Source: Klebsormidium nitens (lineage: Eukaryota; Streptophyta; Klebsormidiophyceae; Klebsormidiales; Klebsormidiaceae). From it: a DNA stretch of 64,000 nucleotides. The translations under genes and the position numbers were made by a program. The notes below the pieces were generated by a model. That model had not been told where the DNA came from, did no database searches, and was given only the letters and a program-made list of their open reading frames with translations. The stretch covers positions 30,158-94,157 of the forward strand of contig DF237308.1 in assembly GCA_000708835.1 (NCBI GenBank). The letters run 5' to 3'. Of this stretch, positions 10,501 to 21,492 are shown in pieces. Position 1 is the stretch's first letter. Each line of letters starts with the position of its first letter.

Positions 10501-13166
10501 GCGCGCCGCAACCCGGAGTTCTCCTCGTGCAATACGCTGGCCACCTGACGCGTGAAAGACACGGGTTTCAATCTGTCGTGCTATTCACGGGATAGAGGCG
10601 CACCAGTTTGTCACCACTCAAAGAAACAAAGGCTCTGTCAACTCGGTCACACTGAAACGCTGCGCTTTCCTATCCCACTGTCTTGCAACGTCAAGTCCAT
10701 TGCATTGCCATGCTAGTAGCTACCAGAATCTCTGCGCGCTTCTCGCCTTTGTTTGCAGGAGACCCGTAAAGGGGAACAATTTTTCGTTGCCAGGGGCAAT
10801 AAGAGGGTACGGCGCGGCTCTGTACTTGCTCGAGGTGAGTTCTGCAGGTAGAGTCACGTGCGCATAGATGCAAAGGACTCCCTTTGCAATCTTGATCCTA
10901 GGGCGAAAGGCCGAGTTGGTGGGTGACCTGACAAGTATCATCTTGTTGCCCACCTTTCTGGAGTTGGCCAGCGCTTTTTGCAGCGCCGGCATCCTGCGGT
11001 GGATCTCGTGGAAGCACGCCCCAAACATCAGCTCCGCTTTCTCCGCCGCATCTGGCACACCACAGAACAGCCGGGGGGGAGTCAGCGCACGCGAAAAAAG
11101 CGGGCCCAATTTAAAACAAGTGGTCTATAATGCGTACAACGGGTGGATCCTTGTTGCCACCGCACGGGATATGAAGGAGAACAAAGCGACCAAAGCGACC
11201 AGAGCGACGCGTGTCTTGAAAGGGACGGCCCTAGATACACCGTTGGTCACTCTTGATCATTAGCAGTCTCGACAGAGGGTTACGGTGCTATCACGCACTC
11301 GAAGTGTTTCAAGTCGGGCAAACGTCAGCGAGGGCCGGACTGCCTGAACGGCTCATTCGACATCTTAGCGCGTCTGTAACTGCTCATGAAAGTCCATCCT
11401 TCGCTTCATACTCTTGCAGCGCACACACGAAGTCGCGTCTGATCGTCTCTGCCCATTACAATGAACTAGAGAACTAGAGAACTAAAGAATGGCAGGCTCG
11501 ATCGCCACTTATCCACGTTCCCAACACCACAGGCGAGAACTCGGTCCCTGCAAACGAGCACGTGTGTTTGCCGCCGTCCTCACCGCGTTCGCCCTGCCCC
11601 GCCTTCTTCAGGCTCTCCACCAGCAGCCCCTTAAACGCGGCCATCTCGCTGCGTGATGCGGCGCTGAGCATCGGGTACAAGCTCCTCTGCCACAGCGCAC
11701 TACTCTCTGCTCTCGTCGGCGGCACGGACCACGACCGCTCCTGAGCCACCCCCCCTGAGGAGTCCTTCCCTTGCACCCATGCCACTTCCGCATCCAGATC
11801 CGACTCGTTCATATGCCCGGCATGCTTCAAGTGGGTGTATTGCACTGTCTTGCTGCGGGTGTTCCCGTTTGGCAGCGGTTGCAGTGCCCGCTGAAGGGCA
11901 GGCCGCGAGCGCGGGCTGGCCAGCTCGTGCAGCTGCTCCAGCATCGCGGTCCGGACGCGGTCCTCCGCGCCGATGAGCAGCCCCGCGGCGTTCTCTGACA
12001 GCTCGGCGCCCCGTCGTTTGCTCCGTTTCGGGGGGCACGAGTGTGGGCCCTCCGCACCTCTTGAAGCTGGGACTTCCAGATCGTACTTGGTCGATGCTAG
12101 TGGGGATTGAGGGGTGGGCTCGGTCAGGTTGGGGGCTGCAAGAACAGAGGGCCCGTGCCGAGCAAAAGATAGGACGCTCCGGGATGGGCTCGGGTAAAGG
12201 GCTTCTTCGGCAGGGTCCAGGCTGTCCTGGCATGGAAGGTGGTTCGTGAGGGCACTGATACTGTGCCGGGAGAGGGGCACCTGCGGCCTGCAAGTGGCAA
12301 AAAGGAGGGTGAATGTTGAGAACACCGTAATGCTGTATTGTTGCAGCTTACCACTCATTATTATTCTTGGAGGTTCGAGATATCAGCATTCATGAAACAA
12401 GGTCCCTAGGAAATATAAAACTATCCATACAATCTTCAGAAAGATTTCTTTACTTACCACAGATTACCACTTTAACCAGAAAGGGGGCTCTGCAATGCTG
12501 CATCGCACGGTTTGAAAGAAACGATTGACAAGGAAAACATGTCCCCTACCTGGTGTCATTCTCCCCGTTTTCCTCATTCGCCCCGTTTGAGTTCCCTCCC
12601 ACGGGTATCTTCACTTCATGTCCAGCTGGCCTCAACTTCGAAGGAGTCTTTGCTCTGGCTCTTGTTACGACTGGCCGCAGGCGCTCTGCCTCAATGCTCT
12701 CTGTTAGCAACCGCGCGTACGGACTCTTTCTCCCTTTTGGCTTTGCCTCTTGTGCACTCGGCGCCCCCATCTCATTCTCATGCGAGTAGCTGTTCCCTTG
12801 CGTGCTCAGGGCTCCCAACTGCTCCTCGGACGCCGCCTTGCTTTCCCACGCAGCTTCAGCCTTCCCCTCAAACGAGCTCCGTTTACTTCGCCCCAGGCTC
12901 CGCTCTCGCGCAGCTTTCAGGTTGTCCAGCTGCTTATGCCCCACCCAGGGGATGTTCGGAGGTGACTTGTGGCCGCCGGAAAGAGGGGGCAGCGCCGGAA
13001 CCATGGCCTCATGATCAGACGACTGCGCAGCATTCGCGTCGAGCATCAAGCTTTTTACCCCTCGCTCTGGACCCATATTGCTTTGCGGCGAGGACAGTTG
13101 GAGCGGGCTTGGAGCTGCTTTGACCGGCCCAGGAGGCCGTCTCTCATACGGGCTCATGGGCGCCAC
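4527..13166 (-). CDS. Large Calx-beta and coiled-coil protein, possible cilium protein
   Basis: Ten exons (13166-12550, 12287-11584, 11051-10954, 10544-10382, 10046-8175, 7930-7768, 7495-6628, 6222-5995, 5695-5057, 4706-4527) join in phase into 1843 residues. Residues 1-440 are low-complexity and basic. About 441-527 (AELMFGACFHEIHRRM onward) is helical. About 528-1080 is an acidic, probably disordered region, followed by a heptad-like coiled coil to 1151. A Calx-beta domain spans roughly 1165-1275, across the exon 6/7 junction (VGVHYLTLDG... AGLDFASTEG... VQLLEDEFGEGEQEF... ARVTV). The C-terminal 350 residues are helical (KLRALIGSIYRAKQAA, HLKHMFGLRSLAQ) with an EF-hand-like end (REGFHQAIKQLD, FELAAEMDGD). 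From memory, the N- and C-terminal helical blocks recall large algal flagellar proteins; that is inference. I know no named family for the whole. A second donor at 5019 would shift the end of the frame. Confidence 0.8.
5798..5886. repeat. Intronic direct and inverted repeat cluster
   Basis: Two direct copies of a GCTGCCTACATA-ACCACTTGC unit begin at 5798 and 5863. Between them, around 5824-5841, an inverted copy (GGGTCTACGTAGGCAG) can pair with either one as a hairpin. The cluster lies in the intron between exons at 5995 and 5695 of the Calx-beta gene. Confidence 0.65.
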
Positions 13167-15844
13167 CCTTGGTATTCACTGGTACTCACATTCTTGCCAC
13201 CAGCAGGTTTCTACAGTGCAGAGAGAGGCGCGCTTTGCTTCAGCTCCCCGACTTGCTTGTCACGTACAGAAGTTACAAGCAATGTGGCAGCAGCTCGCAC
13301 GTCGACTCGGGTTCAAGATATTCTCTGACACTTCTACTTACTTACATCTACTAGGAGGATCTAATGCCTGCCAATGCGGAGCCTGGCTCCTGAGGCAGCA
13401 GATACTGCAATCCAGTTCGTGGAGTCCCAGTATCTGCTTGCCGAAGCCCCATGAATATTGCTGAAACCTTATATTGAGTACCTAGGTGGTGCATTTGTAC
13501 CAAGAAAAATGAACGTCCTCTTCTTGGCTTTGATCTTGAGCCAGTACTGGCACTGGTATGCACAGAAGCCTGGACTCTGCTCTGGATCACTGCATATTTA
13601 TGGAGCTCGGGTGGACCGTCAGCCGTACGGGCTGAGTTCGTTCCCACAATGGCCAGCTGACAAGATCAAACTGCGCGCGCAAGACGCATTTAAAATATCC
13701 ACGTCCAAGAATGGAGAACGACTAACCGTACAAGAGTTTCACCGTCGATGGAGCGGCTGGCCTACCGTACCGCTCTGGTGAAGTTCATCCTGTGAGACTG
13801 GATATCGTAATGTGCATTACTCGGTGCACTGTAGTATGGTAGTACTAAGTACGTTAGAGAGGGCTCAATTCAGTTGATTAGTTGTCTCACATGAGTCTCA
13901 CGGCATCATCGTTCCACTGCAGTCTCTGAGTAATTCAATCGAATGGCTGGTATCAAGCACTTTCAAGCTCTTACTCAGGCTTGGCAGTCTGATTTAAGCT
14001 TTTAAGTTAAGAGCCTGCCGTCTCTTTAAAAGCTAGAATGTTCGGTTTCATCGTGTACGATTGCTATCGGAGCGTTCCAACGATGTCCCCGTGCCGTTGC
14101 TGATCATCGTTGCGGAGTAGTTCCTTCAAAGGCAAGTTCGACCAGTATCATTTCAAGGTAATGAATTGTACGCGTGCGAGGGCGACATCAAGAACGGTCA
14201 CTAAGTACTATGTTTGCATCACAGTGGGCTACATGATTGGGGGCCCTGCCGCATGATAAAGTTTACATAGCACATGAATATGTGTAGTAGGTTACAGTCA
14301 ATAACTAATTTTTGCATGAGGTACGGTAGCGACCACGCTACCAGTACCCGGGCCGCCCGAGCTGTTGAATAACTTCATAGTTCAGATCTCATGCTTTGAG
14401 CTTTTGCAACGCGCAACTGTAAGCTAGTGGCGCGCGGATGTATTGTAGCTAGAGGCTAGATGCATGAATTGTTACTAGCTAGATAACATTCATGCAAGTG
14501 TATCATGCACTGTTACCTTGAACGTCGGATGCTTAGCATGATTTGATGATTGGAATGTATAACTTGACATTTATACAATTTAGTTGAGTCTATGCAATTA
14601 GATCTTGCGCGCATTGAATGACAAGATGCGTCATGACGTGTGAACTGTATATGATGCAAAGCACGTGATTTATCTTCTAATCTTAATGATGCATTCTCTT
14701 TTCAAAACGCCGTAGCCACATGAGCCACAGGCTTCCATGGCTTATACATGGGAATCAATGCTCGAGTTCCGAACGCCTAGCTACGTCCTACCGAATCTCC
14801 ATGTGCTAACTTAGTCCAAATCTAGCTCCGAGCTATTCATGGCATATTTATGTGGTCCATGCAATGGACTGAGATACGTATGCTAGCAAGATTGCTACAA
14901 ATAATTGCGGCTAGAATAAAACGGTTGGAACTAGGATTAGTACTAAGTAGCAGACGGCGGCTAGCGATGTGCCAGCTATCTCGGAAGGATGTCTGAGACC
15001 GCAGTCGGACCGAGAAGGTGCATGAGCATGGATCATTGTAGTGTTTTGGTACATATGCTACATGTGCCGGCCAGTATAAAGCTTTGGGCCCCGTACTTCA
15101 CAGTTTCGGGGATCACTTCACCGTCGTGGAGCTAGGGAAAGAGGTACCAATATAGGCCGACATGATCGCGGCCAATGGCCGGTTGCGCACATGCAGTACA
15201 TGACGCGCGATCCGATGATGTTGCGCGTGCTCCGGGTCGATCATTCATCTTGCTGAGTCGGCCGTTGTACTGGATCCCACATGTGCAACGTACATCAACT
15301 AAGCTGACAGTTGCTCATTCAGCAGTGGAGCGGTGCCGACATTCCAAAGTTTGCTTCAATCAGGATATGCTTGGGCCGGAAATAGCGAACAACGTCGCCC
15401 AGGACGTATTGACATGAAACGTTGTGACATGTGCATTACGCCGTTATGATCTCAATAGGGCCTGCTGCGTGCAGGCCCTATCATTCCTGTCGAGACAAAT
15501 TGATTCCGACTGCAATCATTACCCGGCAACAATGACAACGTGACAGGGCTGAAGTACGAATGGCAACCGTGCACCAATTCAGGAAGGTTTGATTTTGATC
15601 ATCTTCTACATGCACGAGTCATTCCAAGTACATCCTTCGGAAGTAGAGCTCCTAGCCCTACGTACTGTCAATCACTTCAGTGACATGGCAAGCACCACAG
15701 CACTTGACAACGGGCACTTCAACAGATAGAATTGGGACTTGGCAATGTAACAATACGACGGACTCAGAGCTTGCTGATTCCGCCGATGTCATCCGCAGAT
15801 GTTGCCATCACTCAGCGATCAAACACCAAAAGAATGTCCGTCTT
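13167..15844. other. Gene-poor spacer between two minus-strand genes
   Basis: This 2.7 kb lies upstream of the Calx-beta gene start and downstream of the SNF4 stop. I find no conserved coding block. Composition is more AT-rich than in the flanking genes. The Calx-beta promoter should lie at its left end and the SNF4 3' UTR at its right end. A strong hairpin sits at 15455-15481. Confidence 0.55.
15455..15481. repeat. Hairpin-forming inverted repeat
   Basis: Perfect 11-bp arms (ATAGGGCCTGC and its reverse complement) flank a 5-base loop. The hairpin is about 365 bp beyond the SNF4 stop codon on that gene's strand. It could lie in a long 3' UTR or be unrelated. Confidence 0.65.
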
Positions 15845-18800
15845 TCAAGGTTGCAGCAAAAACTTGAATATGTCTGTTAGTGTGATTATCCCCTCGACTC
15901 GCCTACTACCTGCTTCTACGCAAACGATCCTCCGAACACCTGCAGAACATGGTGTAAGAATTTAAAAGACTCAATGACCAGAGACATCTGCCTGTGTGCA
16001 CGGCTCCAAAAGCTATTTGCTTTCTGATGACACGTATTACAGGCTGGGTGGGTTTCTCGTGACTAGAGGTCTCAGCAGAACGAAATCACGAGTTCGATAT
16101 CTGCAGAACACATTTTCGGACTTGTGACATCCTTCCAACCCATCACCAGCTGTATCAGGAATTCAACACTTGAACTCATGGATGACGGCAAATCAGGACA
16201 ATTGTAAACACCAAGAAATCTCACCTGGAATCGTCAGTTTTTCTACTACGGTCCGTAATGAGTCGGAACGGAGGCAGATATTGTATCGCTGTCCGATGCC
16301 CCCCCCAGCTCCACCCCCAAGCCCGCTGGTGTCTTGGTTTCGATACGAGAGAGCCTGCAGAGCACAATAAGGTTTGAACACCGCACACCGCACATCGTAG
16401 AGGCGAGAAAAGGCTACTGCACCGGGGCTTTTCCTACATCTAAAGCCGCCTACTTCGTGTGTTACATTCAAAAGCAGAAACGAAGGCCCATCCACAGACA
16501 GCCCCTGCTAAGGTCCTGGATAGATGGCATAACCAAGGTCGAGCTGACTATACCACGTGGGAAAAAGACGGAGGTTATACGAACCTCCTACTGAAGCCAA
16601 CTTCTGAGAGATTCAAGGTGCTCCTTGCAGCTTTCATGAGTCGGGGGTAGATTTTAGCGCGCACGCTATTTTCAACCCTCACCTCTTTTAGCGTCAGATC
16701 TTGCAGTTGCCGCCGTGTGTAGATTCGGTCACGAGCAAGTGACGTGATGTCGTTGCGGGCATAAACGTCTACCAACGCACCATTATCGTCAACTACAGGC
16801 AGTGCGCTGACATCAACTGCAACCCGAGACAACAAGATTAGGACTAACCAGCTAAGAAAGCCCATCGTCAACAAAATCTCCGGCTTGCTTGTTGTGCTCG
16901 ATGGGGTGAAGTGCGTTGAATTCATCGAAAAAGGGCTGGCTAATTCCCGATCGCGTTCACAACAGCCGTATGTACTTCCGTAATTGCTTTGCAAGCTCAA
17001 TCAAGCACCATTGAACGCTCCAATTGACTAGGACCTTTTACTCGGTAGCAGCAACTCTGGTCGAGCATCTTCAGTGCAAGAAACGCAAGGCCGAAGCAAA
17101 CTTCAAAGTCATCCTGCAAAGAAACGTCCCACGAGGGGTGTCTTGCATTGGAAAACTTCATGTCGCGTCAGGCTGTGCAGGCAGGACGCAACGCTCACCC
17201 GCCAGCAGGGCGTCTAGGGCCTGGTTCAAGCGGTCCCGCTCCCGCACTACGCACAGCTGGCGGAGACCGGGACGACCAGTGTCCGCTGCACAACAAGCGC
17301 CACGCCCCTGGTGACCATTGATGGTAGAGCACGGAACCAATTGTGGGTGGTGCTGAGCTCAGCAGGGTTAGCAATGTTGAGGCGACAGCACGACACCATT
17401 GCATACAAGAAGCATGGCGCTGGAGATCGTTCTGGAGTTCGCAAAAGCTTTTGAAGGCAACTAACAACACTGAGCGTCTCCAAAACCGCAACTAGAAAGA
17501 AAGCAATCCATCACGCACCTGCCCAGGTTCCCAGCGGCAGGGCAGCCAAAGGGTGGTTGAAGAGGGGGAGAGAGTTGGGAACGTGGCGGAAATGCCGTCC
17601 TATACCTGCACACGATAGCGGGCCAATTGAGCGTGATATGGGAAAGGGCTGACAACCTGGAAACATGAAGACGTTACGCTTGGAATGGTCAAGCGAACTG
17701 TGGATCATCAACCAAGAAGACGCTCTCGTCAAGCCTTGCGAGCTTTCGCAAGCCGACCCAAGCAACAGCTTATAGACGCGCCTAACATTGCTTCCATCGC
17801 ATTGAAAAAACCTCTAGATGGCCGCCTATCGGACGCCAGCGAACAGAGTTAGTGCTTTGCTAACAAAGTAACCTTCCATAATGCGGCCGTTTGTTTCTCA
17901 ATTTCACAAGCCTCGACTGCCCTCAGACATCCGACACAACCAGAGCCTTCCAATCATGAAGCTCTTTGAGCAACAGGAGTTCAGCAGGCAGAACTTTATG
18001 ATGGTGCCCTCACATTTGAGCACCCCCGAGAGGGACGCCAGGTGCAGCAGCTGCTGGCAGCCGCCCTCCTGCTGGCTGGCCCACGCCAACACGGGCAAGG
18101 TCGCAACGCCTGCTTCCAACAGCTTGTCCGCCAACTTGCGCAAGCTCTCATCCGGCTCCACCGACACCAGCGCCGGCCGGCTCTGGTCTCTCGCCCCCGC
18201 CTGCGCCTGCGCCGCCGCTTTCTCCTCTTTCCACGCTGCAATCGTGTGCGTCTCGAGCTCCTCTTCACTCAGCACTGCCCCCGTGCTGTTGATCTGGCGC
18301 AGGATGGTGATGAAGTCGCTCGCGCTGAGCATGCCCACAAACTGCTGCGACTCAACGTCCCAGAGTGGGGCTGACGGAACCGCCTGCTCGTAGAGCGCAT
18401 GGAAGGCCTGCTTCACAGGCAGGGTCACGTCCAGCGCCACCACCTTCCCGCTCTCCGGTAGCAATTCGTACACCGTGTGCCGGTTCAAGAAGTCCGCGAC
18501 CCGCTGCTTTGTCGCGTCTGCATCGCTTAGGCCCCCTACCGGGGTGTCCGACGGGATGGACACCGCTCTTTCTAGCCCAGGCGCGGCGGCATCATTTGCC
18601 ACGGGCTGGAAGTGCGAGCTGGAGCTCGGCGGCAAGGCAGCGTCTGGCTGCGGCAGGGGGGCCTGCGGTTCCTGCGCTAAGGGGGGATGGGCAGGGCCCT
18701 GCTGGTGGGGGTGCTGTGGTGGGAGGGGCTGTTGCGGAATATNNNNNNNNNNNNNNNNNNNNNNNNNNNNNNNNNNNNNNNNNNNNNNNNNNNNNNNNNN

Positions 18801-20553
18801 NNNNNNNNNNNNNNNNNNNNNNNNNNNNNNNNNNNNNNNNNNNNNNNNNNNNNNNNNNNNNNNNNNNNNNNNNNNNNNNNNNNNNNNNNNNNNNNNNNNN
18901 NNNNNNNNNNNNNNNNNNNNNNNNNNNNNNNNNNNNNNNNNNNNNNNNNNNNNNNNNNNNNNNNNNNNNNNNNNNNNNNNNNNNNNNNNNNNNNNNNNNN
19001 NNNNNNNNNNNNNNNNNNNNNNNNNNNNNNNNNNNNNNNNNNNNNNNNNNNNNNNNNNNNNNNNNNNNNNNNNNNNNNNNNNNNNNNNNNNNNNNNNNNN
19101 NNNNNNNNNNNNNNNNNNNNNNNNNNNNNNNNNNNNNNNNNNNNNNNNNNNNNNNNNNNNNNNNNNNNNNNNNNNNNNNNNNNNNNNNNNNNNNNNNNNN
19201 NNNNNNNNNNNNNNNNNNNNNNNNNNNNNNNNNNNNNNNNNNNNNNNNNNNNNNNNNNNNNNNNNNNNNNNNNNNNNNNNNNNNNNNNNNNNNNNNNNNN
19301 NNNNNNNNNNNNNNNNNNNNNNNNNNNNNNNNNNNNNNNNNNNNNNNNNNNNNTTTGGGGGGCAGCGACTGGTGGGGTGGGGGGTGGAGCTGCTGTGGGG
19401 GGGCAACTTCAGCCTCATCCACATCCATACGGACACCCCCTCCTTGCTGGTCAGGCCCCTGCTGGACATGCTGGGCCTGCTGGGGATCAACCGGAAGAGG
19501 CTCCGGCTCTTTCACCAGGAGCAGATTGTTGACGTTGCCGAGGGGGTCACGGATGCTGTGCTGGGCGTCGTCATGGCGCCACTCCCCGTCCACAATGAAC
19601 TTGTACTGCAGAGGAGAGGCCGCAAAGCAGTTCACCATCTGCGCACTACGATCAATACAATCTTCCAAAAGTACTGCTAAGGAAACGCCCAGTCAAGACA
19701 TCCATCAACTTATACCAAGTCAAATGCGTAATGCATGCTGCCGATCGCTGTTTCTGAATGAGCACCACAGCTTGTACGTTAACGGTCAGCACGAAATCCG
19801 GCAAATTGCAAGGTACGCTCCCCGGGGCCACTCACCTGGTGGTAGCCAGGAGGCAGACTACAGACGACAGCGAACCAATTGTGGTGCCCATCTACCGGCG
19901 ACATGGGCAGTGTTTCTCGCCACCTGCACGTACAGACATTTGCTTCGCAACTTCTGCTGACACTCAACCAGTGACCCACTGGCCAGCTTTTGTCACCAAA
20001 TTCTGCCTCGGAAGCACAAACAATCCAAGGGAGGAATGCGAGCAGAAATAACATGCGATGAAATGTGAGGAAAACAGGAGGAGAAACAGGAAAAAGCAAC
20101 AAAAAATGTTAAGAAACCCACTCAAGGCGGCTTGGAAACTGCCAGATGTACAGCCGTGAGCACAAATGCACTGTAAGCGCAACTGACTTGCCCAAAATGC
20201 AGTAAGTGGTCTACGGTCTACGGTCTACGGTCTAAAAAAATGAGCACAGAGCAGTAAGTAAGCTATTGCTGGCAATCTGGACACCAAACAACGAAATGAT
20301 GACACTCTACGCAAAAGTTGAGGCTCGTTCAAGATGGCAAGCACGTCAAACCATTACCAATTGTTCAGTTCCCAAGGCTGCTCCAAGAAGGATACCAATA
20401 TGGCCCACCAAGGTCCTCACATTGAGCTTGAATATAATGACAGAACAGACAGCTCAAGTCTCACCTGGTGAATGAGCCGCACAAGTGAACATGCCTTCCT
20501 CCATAAGGCCACACAAATCTTGTCGGTATGAGGATGGCACCCTCCCCGTACAT
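15845..20553 (-). CDS. SNF4: SnRK1 kinase beta-gamma regulatory subunit (KIN-beta-gamma/SNF4), gap in linker
   Basis: This regulatory subunit of the plant SNF1-related kinase senses energy and carbon status. Exons: 20553-20465, 19923-19836, 19605 running into the gap, out of the gap to 18014, then 17605-17519, 17285-17199, 16816-16683, 16354-16225, 15939-15845. Phases agree wherever they can be tested. The N-terminal AMPK-type glycogen-binding domain is clear ([45 protein letters not shown]). A Gln/Pro-rich linker carries the assembly gap. CBS repeats follow: [30 protein letters not shown], the conserved [54 protein letters not shown], and the end [15 protein letters not shown]. The fusion of a carbohydrate-binding module to a gamma subunit is typical of the green lineage. 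The start is fixed by an in-frame TAG four codons upstream (12 bp between it and the ATG). The gene is divergent from the SHMT gene. Confidence 0.95.
18743..19353. other. Assembly gap of 611 N
   Basis: All bases are N. The gap removes part of the Gln/Pro-rich linker of the SNF4 gene. The reading frames on either side do not match if the N count is taken literally, which suggests that the gap length is an estimate. Confidence 0.99.
20207..20233. repeat. Short 7-bp tandem repeat (GGTCTAC)n
   Basis: Three full GGTCTAC units and a partial fourth follow each other, ending in an A-run. The repeat is in the first intron of the SNF4 gene. It is a small candidate microsatellite with no evident function. 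Confidence 0.75.
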
Positions 20554-21492
20554 CGTGACTTCTGTCTAAACTCCAACAACAGGTGGATAGAAATCTCAAT
20601 ATGCCGTGGACATGTCTCCTACATGCTGACTGAAGGTTGTCCCCTGGTGCTCATAAAGCCCTCCGAAATTCCTCTAGAACACCGAATTCATCTTAGAAAA
20701 GCAGTGTCCTACCGGAGCACCTAGCGGCCCCTGCCAGCGTTTTGAACAAGAAAGACCACACAGATTGCATTTCCCTTCGACTTTTCCTTACAATCTCAGC
20801 ACCAAGTTCCCTGACCGCCGAGCTCAAGACTGACCCGTTTCTAAGTTGAGATGTTTACCGCTTGCGCCAAAAGCCTGAGCTTCTCTGCATTGACACTGCG
20901 ATCCCTCCTTGCACCTCGCCCGCCAAGAAAAGGTAAAACAGGGGAGTTTCAGCAGCAAAATGCCAGGCGGCCGATTATGATTGTGCACTCAGCGCGCCAT
21001 CTTCCTCATGTCAAACTAGGGCAGAGTGCTTTTTGCCGCGACAGTGGACGAAGTATATTAATCACGGTAGAGACGGCGCCGTCGTGGCAAGAAGGCACTT
21101 GAGAATCAGAGACTCTCGTGAACTCCCAGCCAGAGAAAACAACTTCTCTGTTCAATAGCTCGCAAAAGTTGTAAAACCGACGGCTACAGATCGTCGGCGG
21201 GTTCCAGATTTAGTCTGTTCAGAGTGCCACGTAGGCTTATCCATGCCCCCCCCATCGCAGCGTGGATGTAAATCTGCAGCGCGCTAGGAAAGAAAAGCAG
21301 GTGACGTACTGAACTGCAAAGCGCCTTGAAAAGGCGACTTTTTGGCGCCTGCAAATGCAGCAGTGCGCACGGTAGAGGGTCACGTCGCTTAGTCAGGAGG
21401 CGTCTAGTTTCGTATCTTTATAGTTAGCCCTGTGAACCTCGTTGATCACTGTCTTTTGTGGTTGCTGAGCAGCTGGATAGAATTGTTGCACA
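20554..21492. other. Divergent promoter region of SNF4 and SHMT
   Basis: This 939-bp stretch separates the start codons of SNF4 (-) and mitochondrial SHMT (+). It must hold both 5' leaders and promoters. No conserved coding block was found. I cannot assign a TATA box or specific motif with confidence. Confidence 0.6.

Noticed and set aside
15175-15417. 80-codon open frame on the plus strand in the gene-poor spacer
   Set aside because: It has no recognisable motif, no splice context and ordinary chance length for this composition.
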